Source: Bradyrhizobium sp. 164
Lineage (GTDB): Bacteria; Pseudomonadota; Alphaproteobacteria; Rhizobiales; Xanthobacteraceae
Length of the DNA: 64,000 nucleotides
Assembly: GCF_023073715.1 (NCBI RefSeq)
Contig: NZ_JADPKA010000095.1
Location: forward strand, 124,001 to 188,000
Direction of reading: 5' to 3'
Shown here: one piece after another, positions 31,946 through 39,546 of the stretch
Layout of the letters: each line of letters begins with the position of its first letter
Position numbering within the stretch: the stretch's first letter is position 1
Position numbers and translations under genes: made by a program
The notes under the pieces: generated by a model
Told to the model about the DNA's origin: nothing
Databases searched by the model: none
What the model saw: only the letters and a program-made list of their open reading frames with translations

Positions 31946-33172
31946 ATGACCGCCGTTCGTTTTCAGGTTGCGGCCCTGTCGGCCGCGCTCGCATTGTGCA
32001 CTGCAATGAGCAGCGAGGCGCTGGCGCAAAAGAAATACGACACGGGCGCGTCCGACACCGAGATCAAGATCGGCAACATCATGCCCTATGGCGGCCCCGC
32101 CTCCGCCTATGCCGCAATCGGCAAGACCGAGGAGGCCTATTTCAACAAGATCAATGCGGAGGGTGGCATCAACGGCCGCAAGATCAAGTTCATCTCCTAT
32201 GACGACGCCTATTCGCCGCCGAAGACGGTGGAGCAGGCGCGCAAGCTGGTCGAGAACGACGGCGTGCTGCTGATCTTCGGCTCGCTCGGTACCTCCACCA
32301 ACAGTGCAATCCGCAAATACATGAACGAGAAAAAGGTGCCGCAATTGTTCGTGGCGAGCGGCGCCTCGAAGTGGAACGATCCCAAGCAATATCCATGGAC
32401 CATGGGCTGGCAGCCGAGCTACACGAGCGAAGCGCGGATCTACGCCAAGTACATCATGAAAGAGAAGCCGGACGGAAAGATAGGCGTGCTCTATCAGAAC
32501 GACGATTTCGGCAAGGACTATCTGAAGGGCCTGAAGGAAGGGCTCGGCAGCAAGGCCTCGATGATCGTGCTGGAAGAGGCCTATGACACGTCGGACCCGA
32601 CGGTCGACGAGCACGTCGTGAAACTGAAGGCTGCCGGCGCCGACATCTTCATCAGCATCACCAGCCCGAAATTCGCCGCGCAGGGGATCAAGAAGGCGGC
32701 GGAGATCAATTGGCATCCAATGCAGATCATCTCCAACGTTTCGGCCTCGGTCGGCGGCGTGCTGGAGCCGGCAGGCCTCGAGATCTCGCAAGGCGTCCTG
32801 TCGGCGAGCTACACCAAGGACGGCTCCGACCCGCAATGGAACGCCGATGACGGCATGAAGAAGTTCTACAACTTCCTCGCCCAGTACAACCCGAAGGCCA
32901 ACAAGCTGGATGCCGGCGTGGTGTTCGGCTATGCCGCCGCGCAGACCATGGTGAAGGTGCTGCAAATGTGCGGCGACGATCTCACCCGCGAGAACGTCAT
33001 GAAGCAGGCCGCAAGCCTGAAGGATTTCGAACCCGATACGCTGCTGCCCGGCATCAAGATCAACACCGCGCCGGACGATTTCGCCCCGATCGAGCAGCTC
33101 CAGATGATGCGCTTCAAGGGCAAGAAGTGGGAGCTGTTCGGCGATATCCTCTCCAGCGAGATCGGACACTGA
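31946..33172 (+). CDS. Liv-type periplasmic binding protein, paralogue 2 of 4
   Basis: A 408-residue paralogue of the preceding gene. The signal peptide ends ALAQ before KKYDTGASDTEIK. It differs from the others at ligand-region positions such as MPYGGPASAYAAIG, FGSLGTSTNSAIRKYMNEKK and FVASGASKWNDPKQYPW, so it may bind a different ligand or with different affinity. ATG at 31946 has GGGAG upstream; the open frame to 31883 has no signal-like start. It has its own candidate promoter; a hairpin terminator lies 114 bases past its stop. Confidence 0.92.
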   Translation: MTAVRFQVAALSAALALCTAMSSEALAQKKYDTGASDTEIKIGNIMPYGGPASAYAAIGKTEEAYFNKINAEGGINGRKIKFISYDDAYSPPKTVEQARKLVENDGVLLIFGSLGTSTNSAIRKYMNEKKVPQLFVASGASKWNDPKQYPWTMGWQPSYTSEARIYAKYIMKEKPDGKIGVLYQNDDFGKDYLKGLKEGLGSKASMIVLEEAYDTSDPTVDEHVVKLKAAGADIFISITSPKFAAQGIKKAAEINWHPMQIISNVSASVGGVLEPAGLEISQGVLSASYTKDGSDPQWNADDGMKKFYNFLAQYNPKANKLDAGVVFGYAAAQTMVKVLQMCGDDLTRENVMKQAASLKDFEPDTLLPGIKINTAPDDFAPIEQLQMMRFKGKKWELFGDILSSEIGH

Positions 33173-33285
33173 GCGCTGTAGCGCGGCAATTCAAAATAGC
33201 CTGTGCTTTCCAAAACAACCTGTGCGCAGCTGATTGACGGCGCATCCCATCTCGCGCGCCGGAATATTTCGCATCCCCTCAAAAA

Positions 33286-33326
33286 AAGAGCGCCCCGCTG
33301 CGACAGCTCCGGCGGGGCGTTCTCTT
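33286..33326 (+). terminator. Terminator after binding protein 2
   Basis: 8-bp stem CGCCCCGC / GCGGGGCG (33291-33298 and 33312-33319) extended by AGAG/TTCTCT and preceded by a run of seven A. It ends in TTCTCTT rather than a pure T-run. Confidence 0.75.
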
Positions 33327-33353
33327 GCTGGCCGCCCGGGAAGGGTATTCAAT
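33325..33353 (+). promoter_or_regulatory. Candidate promoter of binding protein 3
   Basis: TTGCTG, 17-base spacer, TTCAAT, immediately after the terminator stem, 75 bases before the start. It has the same -10-like TTCAAT as the promoter of paralogue 2. Confidence 0.5.
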
Positions 33354-33428
33354 GTGTGCCGAAGCGACGCGCAACGATCGCTTCCAATCAAGAACACGGC
33401 ACATTCAAACCTACCTAGGGAGATCAAG

Positions 33429-34658
33429 ATGCCTGCAATGCATGTGCGATTGGGGGCCTTCTCGGCTGCCCTCGTGCTGGCTGCAACCCTGTCCACGACA
33501 GCGTCCGCGCAGAAGAAATACGACACCGGTGCATCCGACACCGAAATCAAGATCGGCAACATTATGCCCTACAGCGGACCAGCCTCCGCCTACGGTGTGA
33601 TTGGCAAGACCGAGGAAGCTTTTTTTCGCAAGATCAACGCCGAAGGCGGCATCAACGGCCGCAAGATCAACTTCATCACCTATGACGACGGCTACTCGCC
33701 GCCGAAGACGGTGGAGCAGGCGCGCAAGCTGGTCGAGAGCGACGAGGTGCTGCTCATCTTCAACTCGCTCGGCACGCCGCCGAACTCGGCGATCCAGAAA
33801 TACATGAACCAGAAGAAGGTGCCTCAACTCTTCGTCGCTACCGGCGCCACCAAGTGGAACGATCCGCAGAACTTTCCCTGGACGATGGGCTGGCAGCCGA
33901 ACTACCAGAGCGAGACCATCATCTACGCCAAATACATCCTGAAGAACAAACCGGACGCCAAGATCGCGGTGCTCTATCAGAACGACGATTACGGCAAGGA
34001 CTATCTGAAGGGCTTCAAGGACGGGCTGGGCGCCAAGGCGGCTTCGATGATCGTCATCGAGGACAGCTATGAGGTTTCCGAGCCGACCATCGACTCGCAC
34101 ATCGTGAGACTGAAAGCCTCGGGCGCCGACGTCTTCATGAACATCACCACGCCGAAATTCGCGGCGCAGGCGATCAAGAAGAACGCCGAGCTCGGCTGGA
34201 AGCCGCTGCATTTCCTCAACAACGTCTCGGGCTCGATCGGCAGCGTGATCAAGCCGGCCGGCTTCGAGAACGCGCAGGACATCATCTCGTCGCAATATTT
34301 CAAGGACCCGACCGACGCGCAATGGAAGAGCGACCCGGCGATGATCGCCTGGAACGAGTTCCTGGACAAGTACTATCCGGAAGCGAACCGCGCCGACGCC
34401 TCAGTCATGTATGCCTACATCGTGAGCCAGGGCCTCGTTCACGTGCTCAAGGCCTGCGGTGACAATCTGACCCGCGAAAACGTCATGAAGCAGGCCGCCA
34501 GCATCAAGGACTATGAGCCGGGTGGCCTGTTGCCGGGCATCAAGGTTAACACCTCGCCCACCGATTTCGCACCCCTCTCGCAGCTGCAACTGATCCGCTT
34601 CAAGGGCGAGCATTGGGAGCGATTTGGCGAGATCCTGAGCGGCGACGTCGGCGGCTAA
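33429..34658 (+). CDS. Liv-type periplasmic binding protein, paralogue 3 of 4
   Basis: A 409-residue paralogue with signal peptide ending ASAQ before KKYDTGASDTEIK. The core follows the family pattern (IMPYSGPASAYGVIGKTEEAF, FNSLGTPPNSAIQKYMNQKK, YQNDDYGKDYLKGFKDGLG). It is closest by eye to paralogue 4, including a 105-base tract with one mismatch. ATG at 33429 is preceded by AGGGAGA; the frame stays open back to 33234 across the terminator, which shows that the upstream part is not coding. A terminator follows 45 bases after the stop. Confidence 0.92.
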   Translation: MPAMHVRLGAFSAALVLAATLSTTASAQKKYDTGASDTEIKIGNIMPYSGPASAYGVIGKTEEAFFRKINAEGGINGRKINFITYDDGYSPPKTVEQARKLVESDEVLLIFNSLGTPPNSAIQKYMNQKKVPQLFVATGATKWNDPQNFPWTMGWQPNYQSETIIYAKYILKNKPDAKIAVLYQNDDYGKDYLKGFKDGLGAKAASMIVIEDSYEVSEPTIDSHIVRLKASGADVFMNITTPKFAAQAIKKNAELGWKPLHFLNNVSGSIGSVIKPAGFENAQDIISSQYFKDPTDAQWKSDPAMIAWNEFLDKYYPEANRADASVMYAYIVSQGLVHVLKACGDNLTRENVMKQAASIKDYEPGGLLPGIKVNTSPTDFAPLSQLQLIRFKGEHWERFGEILSGDVGG

Positions 34659-34703
34659 CCTTAACCAGTCGCCAAAGATGTAACTCCAATCGACTAAAGA
34701 CGA

Positions 34704-34733
34704 AGCCTCTGCGGCCTTGCCGCAGGGGCTTTT
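34704..34733 (+). terminator. Terminator after binding protein 3
   Basis: 12-bp stem with one G-T pair (AGCCTCTGCGGC, CTT loop, GCCGCAGGGGCT) followed by TTT. Confidence 0.9.
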
Positions 34734-34735
34734 CC

Positions 34736-34764
34736 TTGAAGCTCTCGGACAAATCGTATTGAAT
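34736..34764 (+). promoter_or_regulatory. Candidate promoter of binding protein 4
   Basis: TTGAAG, 17-base spacer, TTGAAT, starting just after the preceding terminator and ending 70 bases before the start. Confidence 0.45.
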
Positions 34765-34834
34765 TGCGGCAGCGTCGCCAAAACAATCAAGCCAAGAAGA
34801 AGGACGCGCACACCAAGAAAATAGGGAGATAGGA

Positions 34835-36064
34835 ATGCCCGCTGTCACCGGCAAATTTGCGGCCGCGTCACTGGCGCTCGCGCTCATTGCGACCTCGGCC
34901 TCCACTGCATCGGCCCAGAAAAAATACGATACCGGCGCGACCGACACCGAGATCAAGATCGGCAACATCATGCCCTACAGCGGACCGGCCTCCGCCTATG
35001 GCATCATCGGGCGGACCGAAGCCGCCTATTTCAAGAAGATCAATGACGAGGGCGGCATCAACGGCCGCAAGATCAATTTCATCAGCTATGACGACGCCTA
35101 TTCACCGCCAAAGACGGTGGAGCAGGCGCGCAAGCTGGTCGAGAGCGACGAGGTGTTGCTCATCTTCAACTCGCTCGGCACGCCGCCGAACTCGGCGATC
35201 CAGAAATACATGAACTCGAAGAAGGTGCCACAGCTGTTCGTCGCCACCGGCGCCACCAAGTGGAACGATCCGCAGAACTTCCCCTGGACGATGGGCTGGC
35301 AGCCAAATTACCAGAGCGAGACGCAGATCTACGCGAAGTACATCCTGAAGGAGATGCCGAACGCGAAGATTGCCGTTCTGTTTCAGAACGACGATTACGG
35401 CAAGGACTATCTCAAGGGCCTGAAGGACGGGCTTGGTTCGAAGGCCACGAACATGATCGTAGCCGAGGAAAGCTACGAGACGTCGGAACCGACCATTGAC
35501 AATCACATCGTCAAGCTGAAGGCGACGGGCGCCGATGTCTTCGTCAACATCACCACGCCGAAATTTGCGGCGCAGGCCATCAAGAAGAACGCCGAGATCG
35601 GCTGGAAACCGACCCACTTCCTCAACAACGTCTCGGCCTCGGTCGGAAGCGTGATCAAGCCGGCAGGCTTCGAAAACGCGCAGGGTATCATCTCGGCGGC
35701 CTATCTGAAGGACACCACAGACACGCAATGGGCCAACGACGCCGGGATGAAAGCATTTCTTGATTTCATGACGAAATACTTCCCCGAAGGCGACAAGACC
35801 GACGGCGGCACCATCGTCGGCTACGGCGTTGCGCAGACGCTGGTCCAGGTCCTGAAGAACTGCGGCGACGAGCTGACGCGCGCGAATGTCATGAAACAGG
35901 CGGCCAGCCTGAAGGACTTCCGCACCGAGGTGCTGCTGCCGGGCATCAAGATCAACACCTCGCCGACCGATTTCGCGCCGATCAGTTCGCTGCAGCTGCA
36001 GCGCTTCAAGGGCGAGCGCTGGGAGCTGTTCGGCGACGTGATCAACGCTGAAGCCGGCGGCTAG
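34835..36064 (+). CDS. Liv-type periplasmic binding protein, paralogue 4 of 4
   Basis: A 409-residue paralogue with signal peptide ending ASAQ before KKYDTGATDTEIK. Distinguishing points are IIGRTEAAYFKKINDEGG (GRTEAA instead of GKTEEA), QNDDYGKDYLKGLKDGLGSKATN and a C-terminal half with FLDFMTKYFPEGDK. It has AGGGAGATAGG before the ATG, its own candidate promoter and a strong terminator. The four copies together suggest one Liv transporter served by alternative binding proteins. Confidence 0.92.
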   Translation: MPAVTGKFAAASLALALIATSASTASAQKKYDTGATDTEIKIGNIMPYSGPASAYGIIGRTEAAYFKKINDEGGINGRKINFISYDDAYSPPKTVEQARKLVESDEVLLIFNSLGTPPNSAIQKYMNSKKVPQLFVATGATKWNDPQNFPWTMGWQPNYQSETQIYAKYILKEMPNAKIAVLFQNDDYGKDYLKGLKDGLGSKATNMIVAEESYETSEPTIDNHIVKLKATGADVFVNITTPKFAAQAIKKNAEIGWKPTHFLNNVSASVGSVIKPAGFENAQGIISAAYLKDTTDTQWANDAGMKAFLDFMTKYFPEGDKTDGGTIVGYGVAQTLVQVLKNCGDELTRANVMKQAASLKDFRTEVLLPGIKINTSPTDFAPISSLQLQRFKGERWELFGDVINAEAGG

Positions 36065-36088
36065 CCCTCTGAAACAGATGACGAGAAC

Positions 36089-36117
36089 ACCCCTGCGCGG
36101 CTCGCGCAGGGGTTTTT
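36089..36117 (+). terminator. Terminator after binding protein 4
   Basis: Perfect 11-bp stem (ACCCCTGCGCG, GCT loop, CGCGCAGGGGT) followed by TTTTT. Confidence 0.92.
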
Positions 36118-36127
36118 GCTTGCGCGC

Positions 36128-36155
36128 CGATTATGATCACGCGATTGCATAATCG
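36128..36155. promoter_or_regulatory. Inverted repeat upstream of glycerate kinase
   Basis: CGATTATG and CATAATCG, perfect 8-bp arms 12 bases apart, centred about 120 bases before the glycerate kinase start. It may be a regulator site or part of its promoter. Confidence 0.35.
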
Positions 36156-36260
36156 AATGATGGCAGTGCCCGCTTACGCTTTGGCGCCCGATGCGGTAGG
36201 CAGGGGAGCGGCGGTATCGCCGCCATCGCTTCGCCCGAGACCCTGCCCAAGGCCTTCGTC

Positions 36261-37544
36261 ATGACCGACCGCCGTCCCCTGCTCCGCGCACTCTACGACG
36301 CTGCCGTTGCTGCCGCCCATCCCAACGTCGTGCTGGCGCCGCACCTGCGGCCGGCGCCCAACGGACGGGTGATCTGCCTCGCCGCCGGCAAGGGCGCAGG
36401 CGCCATGGCCGCGGCCGCGGAGCGGCACTATCTCGACACCTTGAAGCTCGCGCCGGAGCGCCTCGTCGGCATCGCCACCACGCGCCATGGCTATGGCGTG
36501 CCGACGCGCCGCATCCGAGTGGTCGAGGCCGGCCATCCCGTGCCTGACGAGGCTGGCCTCAAAGGCGCGGCCGACACGCTCGCGCTCGCGGACGAGGCCG
36601 GGCCGGACGATCTGCTCCTGGTGCTACTCACCGGCGGCGGCTCGGCGAACTGGATCGCGCCGGTGGACGGCATCAGCTTCGCGCAGAAGCAGGCGGTCAA
36701 CAAGGCGCTGCTGCGCTCGGGCGCGCCGATCGGCGAGATGAATACGGTCAGGAAACATCTGTCGCGGATCAAGGGCGGCCGGCTGGCGCGTGCCGGCAAA
36801 AATGCCGCCGAGATCGTCACGCTGGCGATCTCCGACGTGCCGCACGACGACCCTTCCGCGATCGCCTCCGGCCCGACCGTGCCGGATCCGACCACGCTTT
36901 CAGATGCACGAGCGATCGTGGCGAAATACAAGCTCGACATCGACGACGCCGTGCGCCGCGCGCTCGACGATCCCGCCAATGAAAGCTGCAAGCCCGGTGA
37001 CGCCGCCTTCGCGCGCGCGCATTTCGAGCTGATCGCGCGGCCCAAGCAGTCGCTCGACGCGGCCGTGAGGCTGGCGCGCGAGTCCGGTTACGAGACCATC
37101 GACCTCGGCGCCGATCTCGAAGGCGAGGCCCGCGAGGTCGCTGCCGATCATGCCAAGCTCGCGCTGCAAGCGCGCGCGCAAGGCAAGCGCGTCGCGATCC
37201 TCTCCGGCGGTGAGCTTACGGTGACCGTGCGCGGCCACGGGCGCGGCGGACCGAACCAGGAATACGCGCTGGCGCTCGCGGGCCTCTTAAAGGACGCGGC
37301 TGGCATCTCGGCGCTGGCCGGCGACACCGACGGCGCCGATGGCGGCGCCGGCCATCCCACCGACCCCGCCGGCGCGCTGATCGACGCGGCCACGTTCGCC
37401 AAGATGAAGGCGCAGGGGCTTAAGCCAGAAGCCTATCTCGACAACAACGACGCGACCACGTTCTTCGAGGCGACCGGCGATCTGCTACAGCCCGGCCCGA
37501 CGCTGACCAATGTGAACGATATCCGCGTGATCCTGGTGGATTGA
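36261..37544 (+). CDS. Glycerate 2-kinase (MOFRL family)
   Basis: A 427-residue kinase of the GckA/TtuD class that phosphorylates D-glycerate, usually to 2-phosphoglycerate, in glyoxylate, serine or tartrate metabolism. The N-terminal DUF4147 domain has CLAAGKGAGAMAAAAE (residues about 36-51), TTRHGYGVPTRRI, EAGHPVPDEAG and LLTGGGSANWIAPVDG. The C-terminal MOFRL domain has LSGGELTVTVRGHGRGGPNQE and GDTDGADGGAGH, the nucleotide-binding part. It stands alone between the binding-protein array and a repeat. Confidence 0.92.
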   Translation: MTDRRPLLRALYDAAVAAAHPNVVLAPHLRPAPNGRVICLAAGKGAGAMAAAAERHYLDTLKLAPERLVGIATTRHGYGVPTRRIRVVEAGHPVPDEAGLKGAADTLALADEAGPDDLLLVLLTGGGSANWIAPVDGISFAQKQAVNKALLRSGAPIGEMNTVRKHLSRIKGGRLARAGKNAAEIVTLAISDVPHDDPSAIASGPTVPDPTTLSDARAIVAKYKLDIDDAVRRALDDPANESCKPGDAAFARAHFELIARPKQSLDAAVRLARESGYETIDLGADLEGEAREVAADHAKLALQARAQGKRVAILSGGELTVTVRGHGRGGPNQEYALALAGLLKDAAGISALAGDTDGADGGAGHPTDPAGALIDAATFAKMKAQGLKPEAYLDNNDATTFFEATGDLLQPGPTLTNVNDIRVILVD

Positions 37545-37563
37545 GGTCGCTCTCCACACTGCG

Positions 37564-37745
37564 CTGTCATTCCCCGCCACCGGGTCTCGCCTTCGGCGAA
37601 TCCAGTACGCCGCGGCTTCTCGATTTAGCCGCGCCGGCTCTGGAATGCTGGATCGCCCGGTCCCGGCTACGCTAAAGCTTCGCCGGGCTCCTCGGTGTTG
37701 GGCCGGCGAAGCGTTAGCGAAGACGGCAAGCCGGGGCGATGACAG
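37564..37745 (+). repeat. Palindromic intergenic repeat, family E, copy 2
   Basis: Long mosaic with GTCATTCCCCGCC at the left, GGGGCGATGACAG at the right, and CGCCTTCGGCGAATCCAG / CTGGATCGCCCGG inner arms. It fills the gap between the convergent glycerate kinase and marR genes. Confidence 0.7.
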
Positions 37746-37800
37746 CGGAGAATGTGGCTTGGGCTTGCCACGAGACGGCTCGGTACGCGGCCCCGCCCCC

Positions 37801-38322
37801 TCAAAACTCGTTGGCGATTTTCGCGAGCATCGCGAGCAGGGTTTCGCGGTTGGCCTGCCCGAGCAGGTCGTTCAGCCGCGCCTCGTGCTTGGTGGCAACG
37901 AGCTTCTTGGCGCGGGTCAGCACGGCCTTGCCCTTGTCGGTCAGGACCAGGATATGCGAGCGGCGGTCGTTGGTGGAGCGGATCCGCGCGCAAAGGTCGC
38001 GGCTTTCGAGATTGTCGAGCATCGCCACGAAGTTCGGCCGGAGAATGCCGAGGGTGGAGGCGATCTCGGTCTGGTTACGGCCCGGATTCTTCTCGACCAG
38101 CAGCAGCACCGAGAATTGCGCCGGCGTGAGCTGGAGCGTGGCCATGCAACGCAAAAAATTCTCGAACACCTTGAGCTGTGCCCGCTTCAAGACGTAGCCA
38201 AGCTGCTCCGAGAGCTCGCCGAGCTGGAGCGCCTCGGGCTGAGCCTCGGCCGCGTCCTTGCGGCCCTTGGCCATGTCGGCCGGCTTTTCGGAGGACTTTT
38301 CAGCAGTTTTGGAAACGGTCAT
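37801..38322 (-). CDS. MarR-family regulator of the adjacent transport / hydroxycinnamate genes (CouR-like)
   Basis: A 173-residue MarR winged-helix protein. After a charged tail of about 33 residues it has the dimerisation helix LSEQLGYVLKRAQLKVFENF, LTPAQFSVLLLVEKNPGRNQTEIASTLGI (helix-turn-helix), RPNFVAMLDNLESRDLCARIRSTNDRRSHILVLTDKG-type wing residues and a C-terminal helix. It diverges from livH across a long AT-rich inverted repeat. In R. palustris a MarR protein, CouR, represses the coumarate genes and is relieved by coumaroyl-CoA; the gene neighbourhood supports a similar role here, as inference. Confidence 0.85.
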   Translation of the reverse strand: MTVSKTAEKSSEKPADMAKGRKDAAEAQPEALQLGELSEQLGYVLKRAQLKVFENFLRCMATLQLTPAQFSVLLLVEKNPGRNQTEIASTLGILRPNFVAMLDNLESRDLCARIRSTNDRRSHILVLTDKGKAVLTRAKKLVATKHEARLNDLLGQANRETLLAMLAKIANEF

Positions 38323-38381
38323 CGCCTCTTGCTCGTAATCCCGCTAAATTCGGCCCGATCGCCCGCGCCACGCTTGAGATT

Positions 38382-38415
38382 ATATTTGATAATTGTTATG
38401 GACCATATCAAATAT
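38382..38415. promoter_or_regulatory. Candidate MarR/CouR operator
   Basis: Perfect 10-bp arms ATATTTGATA and TATCAAATAT separated by 14 bases, in the marR-livH divergent region about 60 bases from the marR start and 85 bases from livH. Confidence 0.55.
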
Positions 38416-38499
38416 CGCCAGCGTTTTTCAATGGCTGTGAGCGGACCGTCCACCACAATGGGGGGACCGGTCCGTAATCTTTAGGGGGAGCGTCCGGTC

Positions 38500-39540
38500 T
38501 TGAATACCACCATCATGCTGTTCCTGGTGCAGGACGGCATCACTAATGGCGCGATCTATGCGCTGCTCGGCCTGGCGCTGGTGCTGGTGTTCGCCGTCAC
38601 CCGCGTCATCCTCATTCCCCAGGGCGAATTCGTCACCTATGGCGCGCTGACCTATGCCTCGCTGGCGGCGGGCCAGATGCCGGGCACGGCAAAACTCGCG
38701 CTGGCGCTGGGCATCGGCGCCTTCGTCTTCGATCTGTTCGTGGCGCGCAAGGCGCTGCACGGGCGGCTGATCCTGCGCAGCATCGTTGCCAACATCGTGC
38801 TGCCGGCGATCGTGCTGGCGCTGACCGTTTACTTCGCCGCCCAGAAACCGCCGGTGGCAATCTGCATCGCGCTATCGCTGGTGATCGTGGCGATGATCGG
38901 CCTGTATCTTTACCGGATCGCCTTCCAACCGCTGGCGCACACCTCCGTGCTGGTGCTGCTGATCGCATCGGTGGGCGTACACCTCGCGCTCCAGGGGCTG
39001 GGCCTTTTGTTCTTCGGCGCCGAAGGCCAGCGCGGACCGGCGGTGCTGTCCGGCGCCTTCACCGCGGGCGCGCTGCGCTTCACCGGCCAGAGCATCACCG
39101 TCTACGCCATCACCATTGCCTTCATCATCGGTCTCTGGCTGTTCTTCGGGCTGACACTCTACGGCAAGGCGCTGCGCGCCACCGCCGTCAACCGGTTAGG
39201 GGCACGGCTCGCCGGCATCCGCACCACGCTGTCAGGGCAGATCGCCTTCCTGCTGGCGTCCGTCATCGGCGCGCTGTCGGGCATCCTGATCGTGCCGATC
39301 ACGACGCTCTACTACGACTCCGGCTTCCTGATCGGCCTGAAGGGCTTCGTCGCCGCGATCATCGGCGGCCTCGTCAGCTACCCCTTGACGGCCGTCGCGG
39401 CGCTGGTCGTCGGCATCGTCGAGGCGTTCTCGTCCTTCTATGCTTCCAACTACAAGGAGGTGATCGTTTTCATGCTCTTGATCCCGGTGCTGCTGCTGCG
39501 CTCGCTCGCCGCGCCCGCGGTCGAGGAAGAGAAGGACTGA
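38500..39540 (+). CDS. livH: Liv-type ABC permease LivH, second transporter
   Basis: A 346-residue LivH-class permease, longer than the one at 28.6 kb because of extra hydrophobic segments around residues 85-135. The start DGITNGAIYALLGLALVLVF and PQGEFVTYGALTYAS are the family hallmarks; GLKGFVAAIIGGLVSYPLTA is the conserved late motif. The TTG at 38500 lies 10 bases after AGGGGGAG; an ATG at 38515 would remove five residues. It is the first gene of a transport operon without a binding protein of its own. Confidence 0.88.
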   Translation: MNTTIMLFLVQDGITNGAIYALLGLALVLVFAVTRVILIPQGEFVTYGALTYASLAAGQMPGTAKLALALGIGAFVFDLFVARKALHGRLILRSIVANIVLPAIVLALTVYFAAQKPPVAICIALSLVIVAMIGLYLYRIAFQPLAHTSVLVLLIASVGVHLALQGLGLLFFGAEGQRGPAVLSGAFTAGALRFTGQSITVYAITIAFIIGLWLFFGLTLYGKALRATAVNRLGARLAGIRTTLSGQIAFLLASVIGALSGILIVPITTLYYDSGFLIGLKGFVAAIIGGLVSYPLTAVAALVVGIVEAFSSFYASNYKEVIVFMLLIPVLLLRSLAAPAVEEEKD

Positions 39541-39546
39541 CGCGCG

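Noticed and set aside
33234..33428. N-terminal extension of binding protein 3
   Set aside because: The extension would read through a hairpin terminator and a promoter-like site and would place 65 residues before a clear signal peptide.
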